Below, one piece after another: positions 9,976 through 22,690 of a stretch of 64,000 bases of DNA (position 1 is its first letter; each line of letters begins with the position of its first letter). The notes under the pieces are model-generated. The model saw nothing but the letters and a program-made list of their open reading frames with translations, was not told the DNA's origin and searched no databases. Source of the DNA: Anarhynchus alexandrinus. Taxonomy: Eukaryota > Chordata > Aves > Charadriiformes > Charadriidae. The stretch lies in NCBI GenBank assembly GCA_008711295.1, contig VUYV01000146.1, forward strand, positions 1,541,730 through 1,605,729, in the 5' to 3' direction. A program made the translations under genes and the position numbers.

Positions 9976-12900
9976 AAAGGTAAGAATAAATAGATTCCTT
10001 CTTCCCTTTCTAATACCTGTATTACAGAACAAAGTCAGAAGGAAGAAATTCCTTAAATTCATTGCCTTCATTCTTCAAATCACTGCAAATGCATTCCTGA
10101 TTTTCATCATATCCATGAGATTGTATTTGAATGTCTGTATAAATTAGAACCCACGTGGATAAACTGACTTGTGCGATACAATTAATAAGTCTATAACTAA
10201 CATGAAATTTAGGTTGTTTTGTGCTACAGAAAAAGGAACAAATAAAAATCCTTTTTTGCTATCCTGTGGTTCATAAACATATCTTGCAGTAAAATGGGAC
10301 ATAACACTAATCCAGATGCAAAGTCAGGCTAAATCATATTGCTTTAAGAAGGGAGACTTGACCAATGCAGGAAGTCCAGGTTATGACTATCTGAATGTAA
10401 CACTTCCAAGCAATGAGGGACTATGATGGTCTACCTAAAACCAGGTGAATAAAAACAGAAAGAAGTAAAAATTATATTATGCTAGATAAAAGTTTGGTCC
10501 TCAAGCAGAGAGAAAAAAAGATAAAAAATGTTTATGAAATGGCTTCTTTAAACAAAATTTGATCAAGAGAAACCTGGAGAAGAAATACAGGCTTACCCTA
10601 AGGCAGCAGACTAAGATGCATCTTTTGTTTCATATTTTCCCAACAACCTTTTGGTTTTATTGCAGTTTTCAGCCTGGAAAATACAAACAATGATTATTCT
10701 CTCAACTGTCCTTTGAATACCTTGTATATAACTCTTACTATCAGTACCTAATTTGGGTCCCAGGTACTAACAAGATATAACTGAAATTTTATCAATTTTG
10801 CAATATCCTGCTTATTGTAGGCAGTACTTAACTAAATGTAGAAGAAATAGATGTTCAAAACTAACCATCAGATGATTCAAATAGTCTTCTTATTATTAAA
10901 GTAATAAAAACATATAAATCAATATAATGAATTTTAAAAACTTAAAACTGGTGGTGGTAATTTGCATCATATCCAATTAAGATATTCAGACTAGAGGAAC
11001 AATGAGCATTCAGCATTCTTTGCTTTATGCAAAGGGATTAGAACTCAGTGTTAGATCTCTGCATTGGTTTTGGAACGCCTTTTTGCTGTTCACTGCAAAC
11101 ACACAAGCACTGAACTAAAGTCTTCTTCAAATCCAGTGGTAATTTATCCTACCAGGAAAAAATCAGCTATTGAAAAATTGTAGTGTAATTACTAGTTTTA
11201 TGCATTTTTATCCTGTAGCCACAAATGTTAATGAAGAAGTTTTAATTTGTCTATATGTACTAAAACAAGCTCATGAAATACAGCTTTTGGTTCCCTTTTA
11301 ATGATAGGACCACAGAAGAAGAATATCTTAAAACCTGTAAACTAGCAGTCTTTTGTCCTAATCTGAGGGAGGGGTGGAATTATCCCTGTTGCTAGTAACC
11401 CAGACAAAGTCTCACATTAAAACCTAGTTTCCTATGTAAGCAACTATGAAAATACTGAAGTGTGATTAACACTACAACAATTTCACCCTAAAAGACCAAT
11501 CATTTTGCTGTCTCTATCCCATCCATAACCTCATTTGTTCCATGTTGCTCATGAGCCAAATAAAGAAAAATAAATGGGTGAATTCAGTCATGAGGGGGAA
11601 AATGCAAAGCATCTGATGAGACAAGAACTTTACCAAAGCTGAAATGTTTTTTGGGCATACAACCTCCAAAACAAACCTACATTGTTGAAATCTGCACCGA
11701 GGAAATTTTGGAAATTTCCATGTAGAACATGGAGACATAAACTCTGAGAGAGTTTGAACAAGTCAGCCTGGGTACAAAAAATGGATTTTAATACTTCACT
11801 TACCATACTGCTCTGTCCAGACCTGTCAGCCCTCCTAAGAAGGCAAAATTACAGACTAAGATGGTTTGAGGCTTCTGTTTTTGCATAATGCTGCCTGATT
11901 CACATACAGAATGTATGTGAAAGCACTGCAAAGCACTATACCCTTTAGCACACAAGAAAAACACACATCTTTCTAAAAATGAAGCTTTACAAAAAATGGC
12001 TCCAGTAAAAGAATGGGAAAAATATCCCCTCAAAGTTTCCTGAAGGAAAAACTTTTCCCCACCAGTTTTACCAAATATTTCATAAAGCCCTGCATGATGG
12101 TTAAATATGCTAACATCTGTTTTACAGAATTATTAATGTGTGCCTTGTTCAAAACTTATTTGTTCTCTTTCTCAGACTTTTATGCATGTTATACTAACTA
12201 TTGAACATTATTTACATCTGATTCTGAAGAACTTTATGAGGGGTCCATCTCTATCAGAGAGATATAATCCTAGTAAGAATAGCACAAACATAATAATTGA
12301 AAGAAGAAAAATATTATCATAGCATAAGAACAATCTTCTTTAAGTGAGAAATACCATATGATTATAAATGTATGACTTCTTAAGGAACCAAAACCAGATA
12401 AACACATCTGTGTGTTTATGCTACTTTCCACTATGTGCCATTTGTATGCATCATCCATTCACACCTTAACTTAGGAGCATACTATATTTTAAATTGTTAT
12501 GAACTTATTTTCTTCATCTGTTTCAAGAATTAGGTCTCCAAGTCACAAGATGCAATTGCAAAAGCTTTAAAATTGGCCCAGGGAACTACAATAGAAATGT
12601 CTGTCATTAGCGTATGGGTAAATGCAAATGTTACATCGTAGCTGGAAGTACAGTGGATTTAAAAAAAAACCCAACATTTAATTTCTCATTAGCTTTCTTT
12701 GCTTATACAAAAGTAAACTGGTAGTCTCTGCAAAGGAAAGACTTGTGTCCAAAATGTGGCCTAAATATACACATGAAATATTTGCATTAATAATCAAATT
12801 ATGTGGTTACATTTCATCAGCTTCTGTTAACTTTCACATTAGTCACACATCAAGGAAGGGAATATCATGACACAATAGCCTTACAGCACAATTATATTGC

Positions 12901-13560
12901 CGATAATTTATTCTGATTTCTAAAAACCCACACAATAGAAGGAACAGTAACCCTTTGCTCTGATTACTCCTTGGTAATCATGACACTGGTGATTCTTATA
13001 ATCACATCTTCCAAGGAAGCCAACAATAGTTTGCAGCAAAGATAATATTTGAAACACCCTTGCTTTTCTATTCTCCTGTAGCTGGGGAAAAAAGTGAGTT
13101 TTCCACCATGCTTTGAAGACCCTTACTCTGTGCCTGTAAAAAACAGCAAATTCGTGAAGCTTTGAGTCTTGCAAGAAAAGTTTGGGCTAGCTTTGGAACT
13201 CCCTCCCCAAACTGGTCCATAGCTCTGAGTCCAAAAGGAGGTGTTTAACTGGCACCCTGCTCCACAATGTTTCCAAGTAGGTAGTGTAAGTGACTGCCTG
13301 TGAAGCAAGCTGAGTTTTAAGGGCTTCCCTTTCACCTGGTTCTGTGTAGGAAAACTCAGTATGAGAAAGTTTGATGTTTTCTACTATAAATTGGGCATTG
13401 CAATGTCAAGATTAAGCTCCTATATGGATCCAGTGTCAACACATATTCTATTTATCCCTTCCAGTTCTGAAGAAATGCATTTAAAATAAGTAAACTTTGA
13501 CATGTAGGAAAACAATAATAATTTATAATATGTATAAGCAATAATTTCCAGACTAACACT
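9976..13560. other. Unique AT-rich sequence, no gene recognised
   Basis: About 3.6 kb with only short open frames and no repeat family that I can name. Confidence 0.55.
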
Positions 13561-13561
13561 T

Positions 13562-13930
13562 AGTGGCCCTTTACTGGACTCTCTCCAGTATGTCCATGTC
13601 TCTTTTATATGGAGGAGCCCAGAACTGGACAGAATACTCTAGTTTGTGGCCTCACCAGTGCTGAGCAGAGGGGAAGGGTCACCTCTCTCAAACTGCTGGC
13701 AATACTTTGCCTAGTGCAGCACGGGATACAAATAGCCTCCTTTGACACATGGACACATCACTGGCTTATGTTCAACCTGGTGTTCCATGGGACCCCCAGA
13801 CCCCCAGGCCCTTTTTTGCCAAGCTGCTTTCCAGCTGGATGGCCCCCAGCATATGCTGGTGCATGGGGTTGTTCCTCGCCAGGGTGAAGAACTTTGCATT
13901 TCCTCTTGTTGAATTTATGGCATATCATAA
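13562..13930 (-). mobile_element. CR1 fragment, internal RT region
   Basis: The minus strand matches the CR1 RT C-terminal region. Recognisable landmarks on the plus strand are ggactctctccagtatgtccatgtc, aggagcccagaactgga and gcctcaccagtgctgagcagagggg. Both ends are truncated, and several indels break every frame. It is older-looking than the copies at 26 or 39 kb. Confidence 0.85.
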
Positions 13931-15189
13931 CTTTTTAATTGTGGGAATCCCAAATCCCTAATCTTTTTTCAAACATATTTGTCTGAAGGATAACATTTGA
14001 CAGAATTGCTTTATTCTGGGAAAACAGAGTAAAAGATAAGCCAAAGTCTGAAACTGTTGAGCTGGCTAGGCGGTAGAATATCCTCCTTCATAGAAACTCA
14101 GGGGTTGCTCTGTGTAATATGGGATGCTTGACTCACAGGATAGGTAGTTCACCTGTTAAATATGGGATTTTGTTGTTTTTACCCTCACTGGATATTTTAT
14201 CTTTAAAACTGGCATACAAGATAGATCATTGCAAATGAGCTTACAAGTGCTCAGACACAGAGCAGCAAATCAGTTTTGTTCCTCAAGGAACAATCATCAC
14301 AGAGAAATTCCAGGAACATTCTCACTCTCTGTACTGTCATATTTTGTGTAGCAAATGAATAGTTTGTAACTGGCCAACTTATGACATCTCATCCAAAGCA
14401 GGGCTTGGAAGGAATAAGCATTTTTTTCTACACAAATACTGACTGCAGCAAAATAATGCTTTGAGTTCCCCTGCATTGAATCAGAATTCTTTGGATAATA
14501 AAAAAGTCTGCATGTTACTAAATGTTACTGCAAGTGCCAGGGCTTCCTATTAAATGCTATGTTCAAAAAAATAAGTAAATATTTTCTACAAGATACATGA
14601 GTCTTCAAAAACCACGCTTCCAGACTTTGGAAGAAAAAGTTATTTTTAACAGCTACCATTGTTAACAATTAAATCCACTTGTGAAATGGATTTTTTTAAC
14701 ACTCATGGTTAAATGGCAAACCAAAGTTTACCATAACACTCAAAGAGAAAATTTCACATCATTGTTTAATTCCATACTAGACAATAGTGTCATTTGCACC
14801 AGCTAGAGACCTGGCTCAAATACACTGCTACTAAATTGTCAATTTAATTTCCCACTTTTGACCCCAACCTCCATTGCAGGGTCATTTCAAATTAAGGTCA
14901 CAAATTTATTTTATATAAATATATGACTAAATAGAGAAAAGCATTCTTTTCAATTTGTCTTGTCTTTCAGTAAAAGAACAGTGGTGGAAAACCTGAGTTC
15001 TATCATTAGAAAAAAGATATCTTTTATGCTAAAAAATAGAAAGGGAAAAAAAAAAAAGACCATCAATTTTCAACAAAGGTATATTGGCTGTGCATAAAAC
15101 CAACAATGGGTCAATATCTTGACAGCTGTATGAACTTCTGTCCCGATCAGCTTGAAAAATGGTAGGGAAAACTGTCACATAAAAAATCA
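13931..15189. other. Unassigned AT-rich sequence
   Basis: No gene, LINE or LTR signature is seen here. Confidence 0.5.
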
Positions 15190-15610
15190 CCTATAGAGTG
15201 TCTTCCCTGACAGGCGAAAATAAACTGGGACATTCAGATTGGAAAAGAAATGACAGAGGGGAGGTGTGATAAAAGTCTATAAAATCACAACTATAGGAGA
15301 CAATATTTTGGTATTTCACAATATGAGAGTTCGGACAGTTCTCATCACAGCAGCAGCTGTACAAACAAAAACAAGAGAAAAATTCAGATACAACAGTCAG
15401 CTGAAGGAAAATGGAGAAAAAGAAGGATCTGTGGTTAAATTTTCATGGTTTAAAAAGAGCCTGAAAAAATTCATGGAATAAAAATATTGAACTGGATAGG
15501 GGACTTATTTATGTCGTAGCCTTCAGAAGATGTCCCTGACATAAAAAACACTATGGGCCAGGACGGTGCTAGCAGGATGCATCATCAGTCTGACCCTATG
15601 ATGCCATTCT
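15190..15610 (+). mobile_element. Ancient degenerate CR1-like LINE 3' region
   Basis: The plus strand contains gaggggaggtgtgataaaagtctataaaatcac, and later gcctgaaaaaattcatggaat and ctgaccctatgatgccattctc. These are the spaced landmarks of old amniote CR1/L3-type LINE tails. Divergence is high and there are many indels. The frame at 15266-15481 is a remnant, not a gene. The subfamily cannot be named by eye. Confidence 0.65.
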
Positions 15611-17731
15611 CACTCTGTAAACTAATCCAAAAGTTTGGAAATTTTGGTTTTCTTTAGATCATAAAGTCTTGATCTCTGAAAAAACTGCTGCTGTCTGGAT
15701 TATTTAAACTGGGGTACTTTGTTTCTGAAGCCTAATGTTGAAAGATTAAAACATTTTCCCAAATGAGTTTTAAACTGTGCTCAAAAGACCATATGTTTTG
15801 CAGGCTATTTTCCGTTCTGTGAAAGCCAGGATGCTCTTTTTGCCATAGCATAAAACTATTGATTAAGGCTAGCTTTCCATAGCTTTTCTACAGACTGCAA
15901 CTCATGCATTTGTGAAGTGGTTCATTCCAGTTTAAGTTCAGTACTTGCAATTGTCCTTACTGATCTGCATCTTTTTCCTCCACTTCCAGACAAATACTCA
16001 TTATTAACAGCTCCCAAAATCAACTGTATGAATTTCAGTGGTCAGTGAAAACTATCTTTTTATTGATATTTTTTTCAGAGGAATGTTTGAAACCAGATGC
16101 ATTTCTTCCTCCAGGAGCATTTCTTCCTCTTCCTGAGGGCATGAACAGTTCTAAAAATAAAAATCACGTTTATAAATTTTCTTCCAAAATTTAGGCTTAG
16201 CAAGGAGCACAAATGGATGCTGTAAATTTACCATCCTTCTAAAGGGTCCTGGAGATTGTCTTGTTTTCAAACTTTTAGTCCACATATCAAACAAGCAACA
16301 GCTTAAAACGTACTACACTTCGGGAAAAAAAAACACTTTTGTGACAACCTGACAGCTTAGACAACCAGTACAAAATAAGGCACAGAGAGTCAGACCAAGA
16401 GGTTACAGAGGAATGAAAACAAGCTAACTAGTTTCAAAAGAAAGGGGCTAATTTCAGGACAGAGTATACAAGCAAGTTTCCTGTATGTGGTTCAGCAGCA
16501 CAAGTAAATCTTAAAATAACAAAGTGAATAAATAAATTATAACAACCACATATGTGAGATACATGAAAATATGGGAATTCCTGGATATCTGGAAAGTTAC
16601 TAAGATTACCATCCAGCTTGCTATTTCTTCTGGATGGCCTGTACGGGATGCTGGGGCAAGAAAGATGAAATACATGGAGAAAAAAACTGTAGCCTCTTAA
16701 AAACACTACCAAAACATCTAAAAAGTTAATGAAGACTTCAGAACTATGTAAAACAAAATGGGTTGATGGAGTTCAGGGGGCTGAGAATCTTTGGACCAAT
16801 GGTCTTCATAGCCAAAGTCTATCTCTGGCTACAATGACCATTGGCTATCAATCTGAATTACTTGAAGAACTTCATACCATATCAGAAGTATCTGTGAAAA
16901 GCAGGTAGCTCATTTTTCAATCTTAATATTATCTGGATAAAGAAATTGTTAATGGCCTCTTGTTAGCACTGTCCAGAAAGAATATAGGAAGCTATGAAAC
17001 ATTGTTCTCAAGTACAGAGAGTCTTTTAAGAGTACATAGAGTTAAATCCAATACAACCTGTCAGAACATTAATCCATCATAAATGTGCTGCATCATTAAC
17101 TAATTTTGATTAGATAAGATTTATAAACAAAATCCAGAAAGATTAAAAAGCAATGACAGTTAGCCAAAATGACTGTGTTGCAGTTTGCTTCAGCAACATG
17201 TGATTCACCATGAATATGGCATTACAGTATGCTGAGATATCTCTTGTAGGTTTCACATTAAGCTACAACCAAATCTGAAAATCACTATGTGTGGATAAGA
17301 AGAGGGTGTAAATGCTCTAAATAACTATTTATTGCCTCCAAATCCTGCCAATAATTGAGGCATAATTTATTTATCTGGGTGGGTTTAGTTTTATTGTTCT
17401 AGGCAGTTAAGGCATAAAGTGAACTGAAGACCACATGGATGAAAAGCCCTTTTTGAAGTTATTATTTTAATGCTTCCTACACAGGGTTAGGACAAGAAGC
17501 GAGCTAATCTGCAAGGAGGTTAGTATGTAGAAAATGGAACAGTTAATTCAGACTGTCATATATCAGCAAAATTAAATTAGTTCCAATAAATTAAGTTAGT
17601 GAAGGAATTTTAATGTTGATATTTTTACTGTGATACATATGCTTTTTGTCATTTTTTCAATTATTCTCTGTGTCATTATGCAGCTTAATAAAAAACCTGG
17701 GTTTGATAGTCTTTTTGTGCTTTAACCTCAC
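15611..17731. other. Unassigned AT-rich sequence
   Basis: No repeat family is recognised. A good splice-acceptor motif on the minus strand (tttcatctttcttgccccag, about 16650) is not followed by a convincing exon. Confidence 0.5.
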
Positions 17732-17894
17732 AGGTTCCAGATCATAAGTCATATTTTCTGTGGAGTTATTGACATAAAACTTATCTCCCAAGTTGGCTAA
17801 AAATGCCTTTGCTTCCCCTCCCCAAGTTATGTATCTGAAAATAAACCTGAAGGCAAATCTTATCCCCTGTAGCTTATCGTCTGTAATCAAAAGC
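17732..17894 (-). CDS. Candidate internal exon B of an unrecognised gene
   Basis: This 163-bp minus-strand segment is open throughout and encodes one split codon plus 54 residues. The translation is mixed hydrophobic and charged, including ITWGGEAKAFLANLGDKFYV and two Asn-X-Ser/Thr sequons (NNST, ENMT). It is bounded by a good acceptor (atttttatctttag) and a plausible donor (CCT/gtgagg); an alternative donor (GAG/gttaaa) lies five bases further on. The acceptor phase fits candidate exon A 648 bp upstream. I do not recognise the protein. Open stretches this long arise by chance in such DNA, so this remains a weak candidate. Confidence 0.2.
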
Positions 17895-18542
17895 CTAAAG
17901 ATAAAAATGAGTTTTAGTAGTGTAAGTAAAATGTTCTTTATTTTAAACTCAAATAAATTAATATAAATGCACTCTTTTTAAATAATCAAAAACTTTTTTC
18001 TGTAACATTCCTGAAACATTAGGAATTTTTAGTTCCTAATCCAAAAGCCACAAAAATCTTTTCCACAGACATCAATATTATTTATAATAGTGCAATACAA
18101 ACTTTATGTTTTGCTAGGTAATAGATTCTCTGGGTTTGCAATTTAATGGTTAATTTTAATGATTTTATTTCAGATAAATTAATTGGTCCCTTTGTACCGA
18201 AATGAATTTCTGGAAGAAACTGTTATGTGGTCTATTTGGTGGTTTTCTTAAGCTATAGAGATTCTCAGGTGATATTCTGGCGCACTGTAAAATGTGTGGT
18301 ATTTATTTACAGTAGCTGCAAAGTCATGGAGAGGCATAGTAATATCTTGTAAGTAAATTCCAAATATGATTGTGAGAGGAAATTGCTTTTTTACTTTTGT
18401 CTTTCTTTTGTATATCTTTTTCTAAGCCATGGTGCTGATTCAGAGTATTTTTTACTATGCCACAAATAACTTCAATACTGAGGTAAGGTTATGACTATCT
18501 GTTATTATAAAAATATTACAACTATATGAAGATATGCAGTAC

Positions 18543-18762
18543 CTTCCAAACTGACTCTTGATTACATCTTCATTTGAGAAGGGAGCCGCAGAGACAGTAG
18601 GGAGTTCAATGGTTAAAGCAGTGGAAACATGGTTTCGTATACTTGCTCTCACACATGCTTTCTGCCATGCAGACTTTTGCTTAATCTCTTTCTCGATCAG
18701 CTCCCCAGCAGGGATAGTACTTCCTCTCATTTTGTTTTCACATGAACTGTTTTGAGGCTTTC
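18543..18762 (-). CDS. Candidate internal exon A of an unrecognised gene
   Basis: This 220-bp minus-strand segment is open and encodes 72 complete codons (including ELIEKEIKQKSAWQKACVRA and ALTIELPTVSAAPFSNEDVI). The donor AAG/gtactg is good; the acceptor (atgctacgag) is mediocre. Its last two bases (AG) complete a codon with the first base of exon B. The opposite strand is also open for about 65 codons, which lowers the weight of the open frame. It is GC-richer than its surroundings. No family is recognised. Confidence 0.2.
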
Positions 18763-19097
18763 CTCGTAGCATGCATAAGGAGGCCATGTCAGAAGCATAA
18801 ACAAACAGGTATGTAACATAGTCACATAAAAGATGATGCGACTAACTCTATGGGCAGACAATGCAAACGAGTTTTCCTGTCCACAGTGTCTGCACATTGT
18901 TTAGTCTTTGTAATTGCTAAATGTATTGTTTGAATAAAAGACTTAAATATTAAGGTACATCTCCAACTGTCTCTTCTATATCAGCTAACCTTAAAACTAA
19001 AAAACTGTACTGTGAAGAAAAACGTCAAGTTTATGGACACTAAAAAGAAGTGTACCTGTTTTGCTTCTAAGATCAGCTGCACTGCAATAATTTTTGC

Positions 19098-19400
19098 TGG
19101 AAGGAAGCTCATGAGGTCAGGTAGTTCAACCCCCTGCTCACAGCAGATTTAATTAAATCAGATCACTCAGTTCAGTGCCCAGTCAAGACTTGAACTTCTC
19201 CAGGGATGGAGATCCCATACGGTCTCTAGGCAATCTGTGGCAGTATCTACCCACTCCCAGTGAATTTTTTATTTCATCATATCTAACCAGAATTTCCTGT
19301 GTTCCAAATTGTATCCTTTGCTTCTTGTCCTAACTGAACATGCTGAATATATTTATAGAGGGTTTTTTTCCAGTTAGGTTGTAAGATGATTGTTACAGCT
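19098..19400 (-). mobile_element. Degenerate CR1 3' region
   Basis: The minus strand matches the CR1 3' UTR and RT end. Plus-strand landmarks are ctggaaggaagctcatgagg, agttcaaccccctgctcacagcag, ctccagggatggagatccca and cttgtcctaactgaa. No terminal octamers remain, and substitutions are numerous. Confidence 0.7.
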
Positions 19401-19654
19401 TCTGCTAGCTTACCATAGAGAGACCCATATGGCACCTACAGTCACAAGTTCTTAAATGACTTAATACTTCTTGACTGATTTTTAGTTTCCTACAGATGCA
19501 GAACAAGGTAATAAAAAACATAAAACAGAGAAATAAACATACAATAAACATAAACATTCCTAGTATGCTCTAATCCAATTTTACATACACGGCAAGTGCT
19601 GCCAAAAGCAGTCTAAGGTTTATCTCCCTCTCACTAAAAAGAATTCAAAGAGAC

Positions 19655-19790
19655 TTTAATAAAATCTAATAAATAATAAAATAATTTGTAGAATAAATAA
19701 TAATAAATATATTACAATAATTAATTATAAATAAATATAAAAATAATAAAATAATATAATAATTCATTTAATAAAGATGCAGAAAATGTA
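19655..19790. repeat. AT-rich low-complexity tract, (AATAA)n-like
   Basis: Roughly 135 bp consist almost wholly of A and T, built from irregular AATAA/TAAATA units. Confidence 0.85.
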
Positions 19791-20424
19791 CTGAAGGAAT
19801 GGTCCTGATGAGATACAATTTATGCAGGATACTGTAAGTTTATCAGAAAAAAATTCTTCTAAGAAGTCCTTTTATCACTCTGACATCAGAAAATTCTGTA
19901 TGCTAGCCCACAAACTAGCGGACATACCAGTGAAAGACACAGTCCAGTTTCATCCTTCCTAAATGAAGAAAGGTGTCATCACAAAATCAAAAGTGCTATG
20001 TTTCCACAATGGAATTACTGCACAAACCTGAACAACACCTGTTTGCAACAGGGTAACATGAAAAAAATAGCCCTTTCCTGTTCCACTACTATTAGTCAGC
20101 TTAAAAACCCTGGGAAATGGACTATACCCAAAGTGGAGAAACAGCTGGCCATCTTAATTAAGAACATATGAAAAGCAGAAAGTACAGTCAAATAAGGTAA
20201 AGGCCTGTTGTAAGCTAACTTTCCCTGTTTAAGATGAGTTTTCCAATAGGGAAATAACTTGCAGACACATGTTTCTACCCATTTGCACTGTGTTACTCAT
20301 TCAAAACAGTGTACAAAATATAAACAATGTTATCTCTTAATTTATATTTGGGGTACAGTAGAAAAATAAGGGCAGCATCTCTGAATTTATCTTCAAAAAG
20401 TTCATATACTAAAATCAGTACCCT

Positions 20425-20528
20425 TAAAAAACCCCCAACAGCAACGAAAACCCAACAGACAAAACCCAAACAAAACTAACAAAACAAAAACCAACCAAAC
20501 AAAAAACCCCAACTAAAACCAAATCACC
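20425..20528 (+). repeat. A/C-only low-complexity tract, (AAAAC)n-like
   Basis: About 100 bp with almost no T and very few G: runs of A separated by C or CC (aaaacccaaacaaaac and similar). The strand asymmetry is strong. Confidence 0.85.
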
Positions 20529-20598
20529 AAAGTGCAATAAACTGCACTTAACAGTTCCTACTGTGGAAATTTTGGATGGTGAGTCTGAGTGCCTTTAC

Positions 20599-20733
20599 CA
20601 CCATAATGTTGGAAAACGGAATAAAAAGAAATATTAAGAGGGATTATTTGAGGCAAAATATTGTTGCTTAGATAAGCGCTCTGCACAGAGTGTGTTTCAC
20701 AACTAGCAGGAGGCTGTAATTTGAGACCAGATT
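20599..20733 (-). CDS. Candidate internal exon Z of an unrecognised gene
   Basis: This 135-bp minus-strand segment is open and encodes 44 complete codons (for example GLKLQPPASCETHSVQSAYL). It is preceded by a pyrimidine-containing acceptor (ttcttcactacattaatgccag) and ends at a good donor (GGTG/gtaaag). Its trailing single base (G) fits the two leading bases (GA) of exon A, 1.8 kb downstream on the minus strand. No family is recognised. Confidence 0.18.
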
Positions 20734-20854
20734 CTGGCATTAATGTAGTGAAGAAACACACCCACAGGGGACCCAAAGAGGTGTTAGAAAAGTTGGAGAA
20801 ATAAATTCGAAAGATGAAAATAGCTATTGACAGTGGTTTGCATGTGGAAAACAC

Positions 20855-21723
20855 ATGGGAAAGAAATTTTTAAACCCATGTAATTAGTGAAAGTGAAAGA
20901 CAAGACGTTCACTTCCTTCACTGAGTATAAACTTACTTATGGAACTAAGTGCCACAAAGTAGCATAGTAATATGAGTAGCATATGAAAGATATAAAAATT
21001 ACAGTCCACTGTGTGAATGGTGTACCTGTAGGTATTCCCAGAGGCAGTCACACAGACATGATTATATACTTGCAGCTGTAATTTTTCTCTTCCTCATGCA
21101 TACAATTTATGATTTATTTTTCTAAGCTTTTGTAATCTTGGTCTCCTTTCAAGTTTTTCCCACCTATACTTGATACTTTCACCAACAATAACACCAGGTT
21201 CATAAAAACAAAACTACAAAACTGATAATACATATGCAAAAAAATTAGTATTCATTCTTTTACACATTTACTGAATCTTTATTCTGATTCTGAAAATGAG
21301 CAAACTGTCAGAGAACTGAAATTGGTAGAACATCCTGTTCCCCAAGAACTTTACCCTATGATTCATTTCCTGATGTAATAATCAGTTTTCATTGAATTAC
21401 TGTGTGGTTCCCAGGAAAACAACACAGCAAAATACAGCTTCAGGGGTCTCATTTATTGCCTAGAAAAGACATCTATATCCAGCTTGTTTAACTTACAAAA
21501 AAAATAACGCTTGTTCCAAAAGACGATGTGCATTCTCAAGCACTGAATTTAATGGCAAATTACAAAGTGAGGGGCTGGATTTGTCTGGAGTTTGGCTTAT
21601 ACACCATCGTCAGGAATACAAATGCTGCAGCAAAAATTGTAGACCACAGACTCCCACTTCATATAATAGGGCTACATGAGACCTGCTCACCAGGTAACGG
21701 AAAATTTGAGGTGTTTTGATATG
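20855..21723. other. Unassigned AT-rich sequence
   Basis: No gene or repeat is recognised here. Confidence 0.5.
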
Positions 21724-22070
21724 ATCATAGAATCATAGAATGGTTTGGGTTGGAAGGGACCTTTAAAAGTCATCTAATCCATCCCCCCACCCCTGCAAGG
21801 AACAGGGGCATCTTCAGCTAGATCAGGTTCCTCAGAGCCCTGTCCAACCTGACCTTGAATGTTTCCAGGGATAGGGCATCTACCACCTCTTTGGGTAACC
21901 TGTTCTAGTGTTTCACCACCCTCATCATAAAAAATTTCTTCCTTATATCTAGTCTGAATCTACCGTTTTTTGGTTTAAAACCATTACCCCTTGTCCTATC
22001 ACAAAATGCCCTACTAAAAAGTCTGTCCCAATCTTTCTTAAAAGCCCCCTTTAAGTATTCATGCACTAAG
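21724..22070 (-). mobile_element. CR1 3'-end copy
   Basis: The left edge carries two octamers (atcatagaatcatagaatgg), then ggtttgggttggaagggacc. The 3' UTR and the end of RT follow to about 22070, where similarity stops. It is a standard 5'-truncated insertion of about 350 bp with an intact 3' end. Confidence 0.93.
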
Positions 22071-22394
22071 CTTGTAAACAGGTCTCTCAGGACAGGGAAA
22101 GGTGAGACAAAGTTTCTTTCTACAATGCCCTAATATGATTTTTTCCCTTTCTACTCCACTAGTTCATCCCTCACTTTTTTTCAGAAAAAAAAAAAAAATC
22201 CCAAAGGGAAGAATGAATTATCAAAGTTAGATAATGATATGTGTTCAAAGGGATTTATATTGCATGCACTGGTTTGCACTTTGAAGGGTAAAATAAATTT
22301 CACCCATCTCTTACACTTAGACATGCTTTCACTGAGACCACAGGGAAGCAACACAGGTTTAAGGCCAAGTGCCACACAACACAGATGGACCACT

Positions 22395-22690
22395 CTGTCA
22401 CTGTTCTCAGAAACTTAAATGCCTCTATGTAAATGCACATAGCATGGGGAACAAACAAGAGGAGTCAGATACATGTACACACCTGCAGGGCTATGATCTT
22501 ATTGGCATCACCGAGACACAGTGGGATGGCTGTTATGATTGGAGTGTTGGAATGGAAGGGTACAGACTCTTCAGGAAGGACAGGCAGGGGAGACGAGAAG
22601 GGGGTGTTGCCCCCAGAATGGTCAAGGACCAGCTGGAGTGCATGGCGCTATGCCTGGGGGTGGATGAGGAGCTGACCGGGCGATACATTC
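22395..22690 (+). mobile_element. CR1 endonuclease fragment
   Basis: The plus-strand frame at 22369-22707 reads KCLYVNAHSMGNKQEESDTC, then YDLIGITETQWDGCYDWSVG and GYRLFRKDRQGRREGGVAP. This is the N-terminal half of the CR1 APE endonuclease. Both ends are truncated, and the orientation is opposite to the neighbouring CR1 at 21.7 kb. It gives the reference order that proves the nested insertion at 1.4-2.0 kb. Confidence 0.9.

Noticed and set aside
16590..16655. Short exon after a strong minus-strand acceptor
   Set aside because: Only about 40 open bases before a donor, and it fits the chain only if an alternative donor is used for the 17.7-kb segment.
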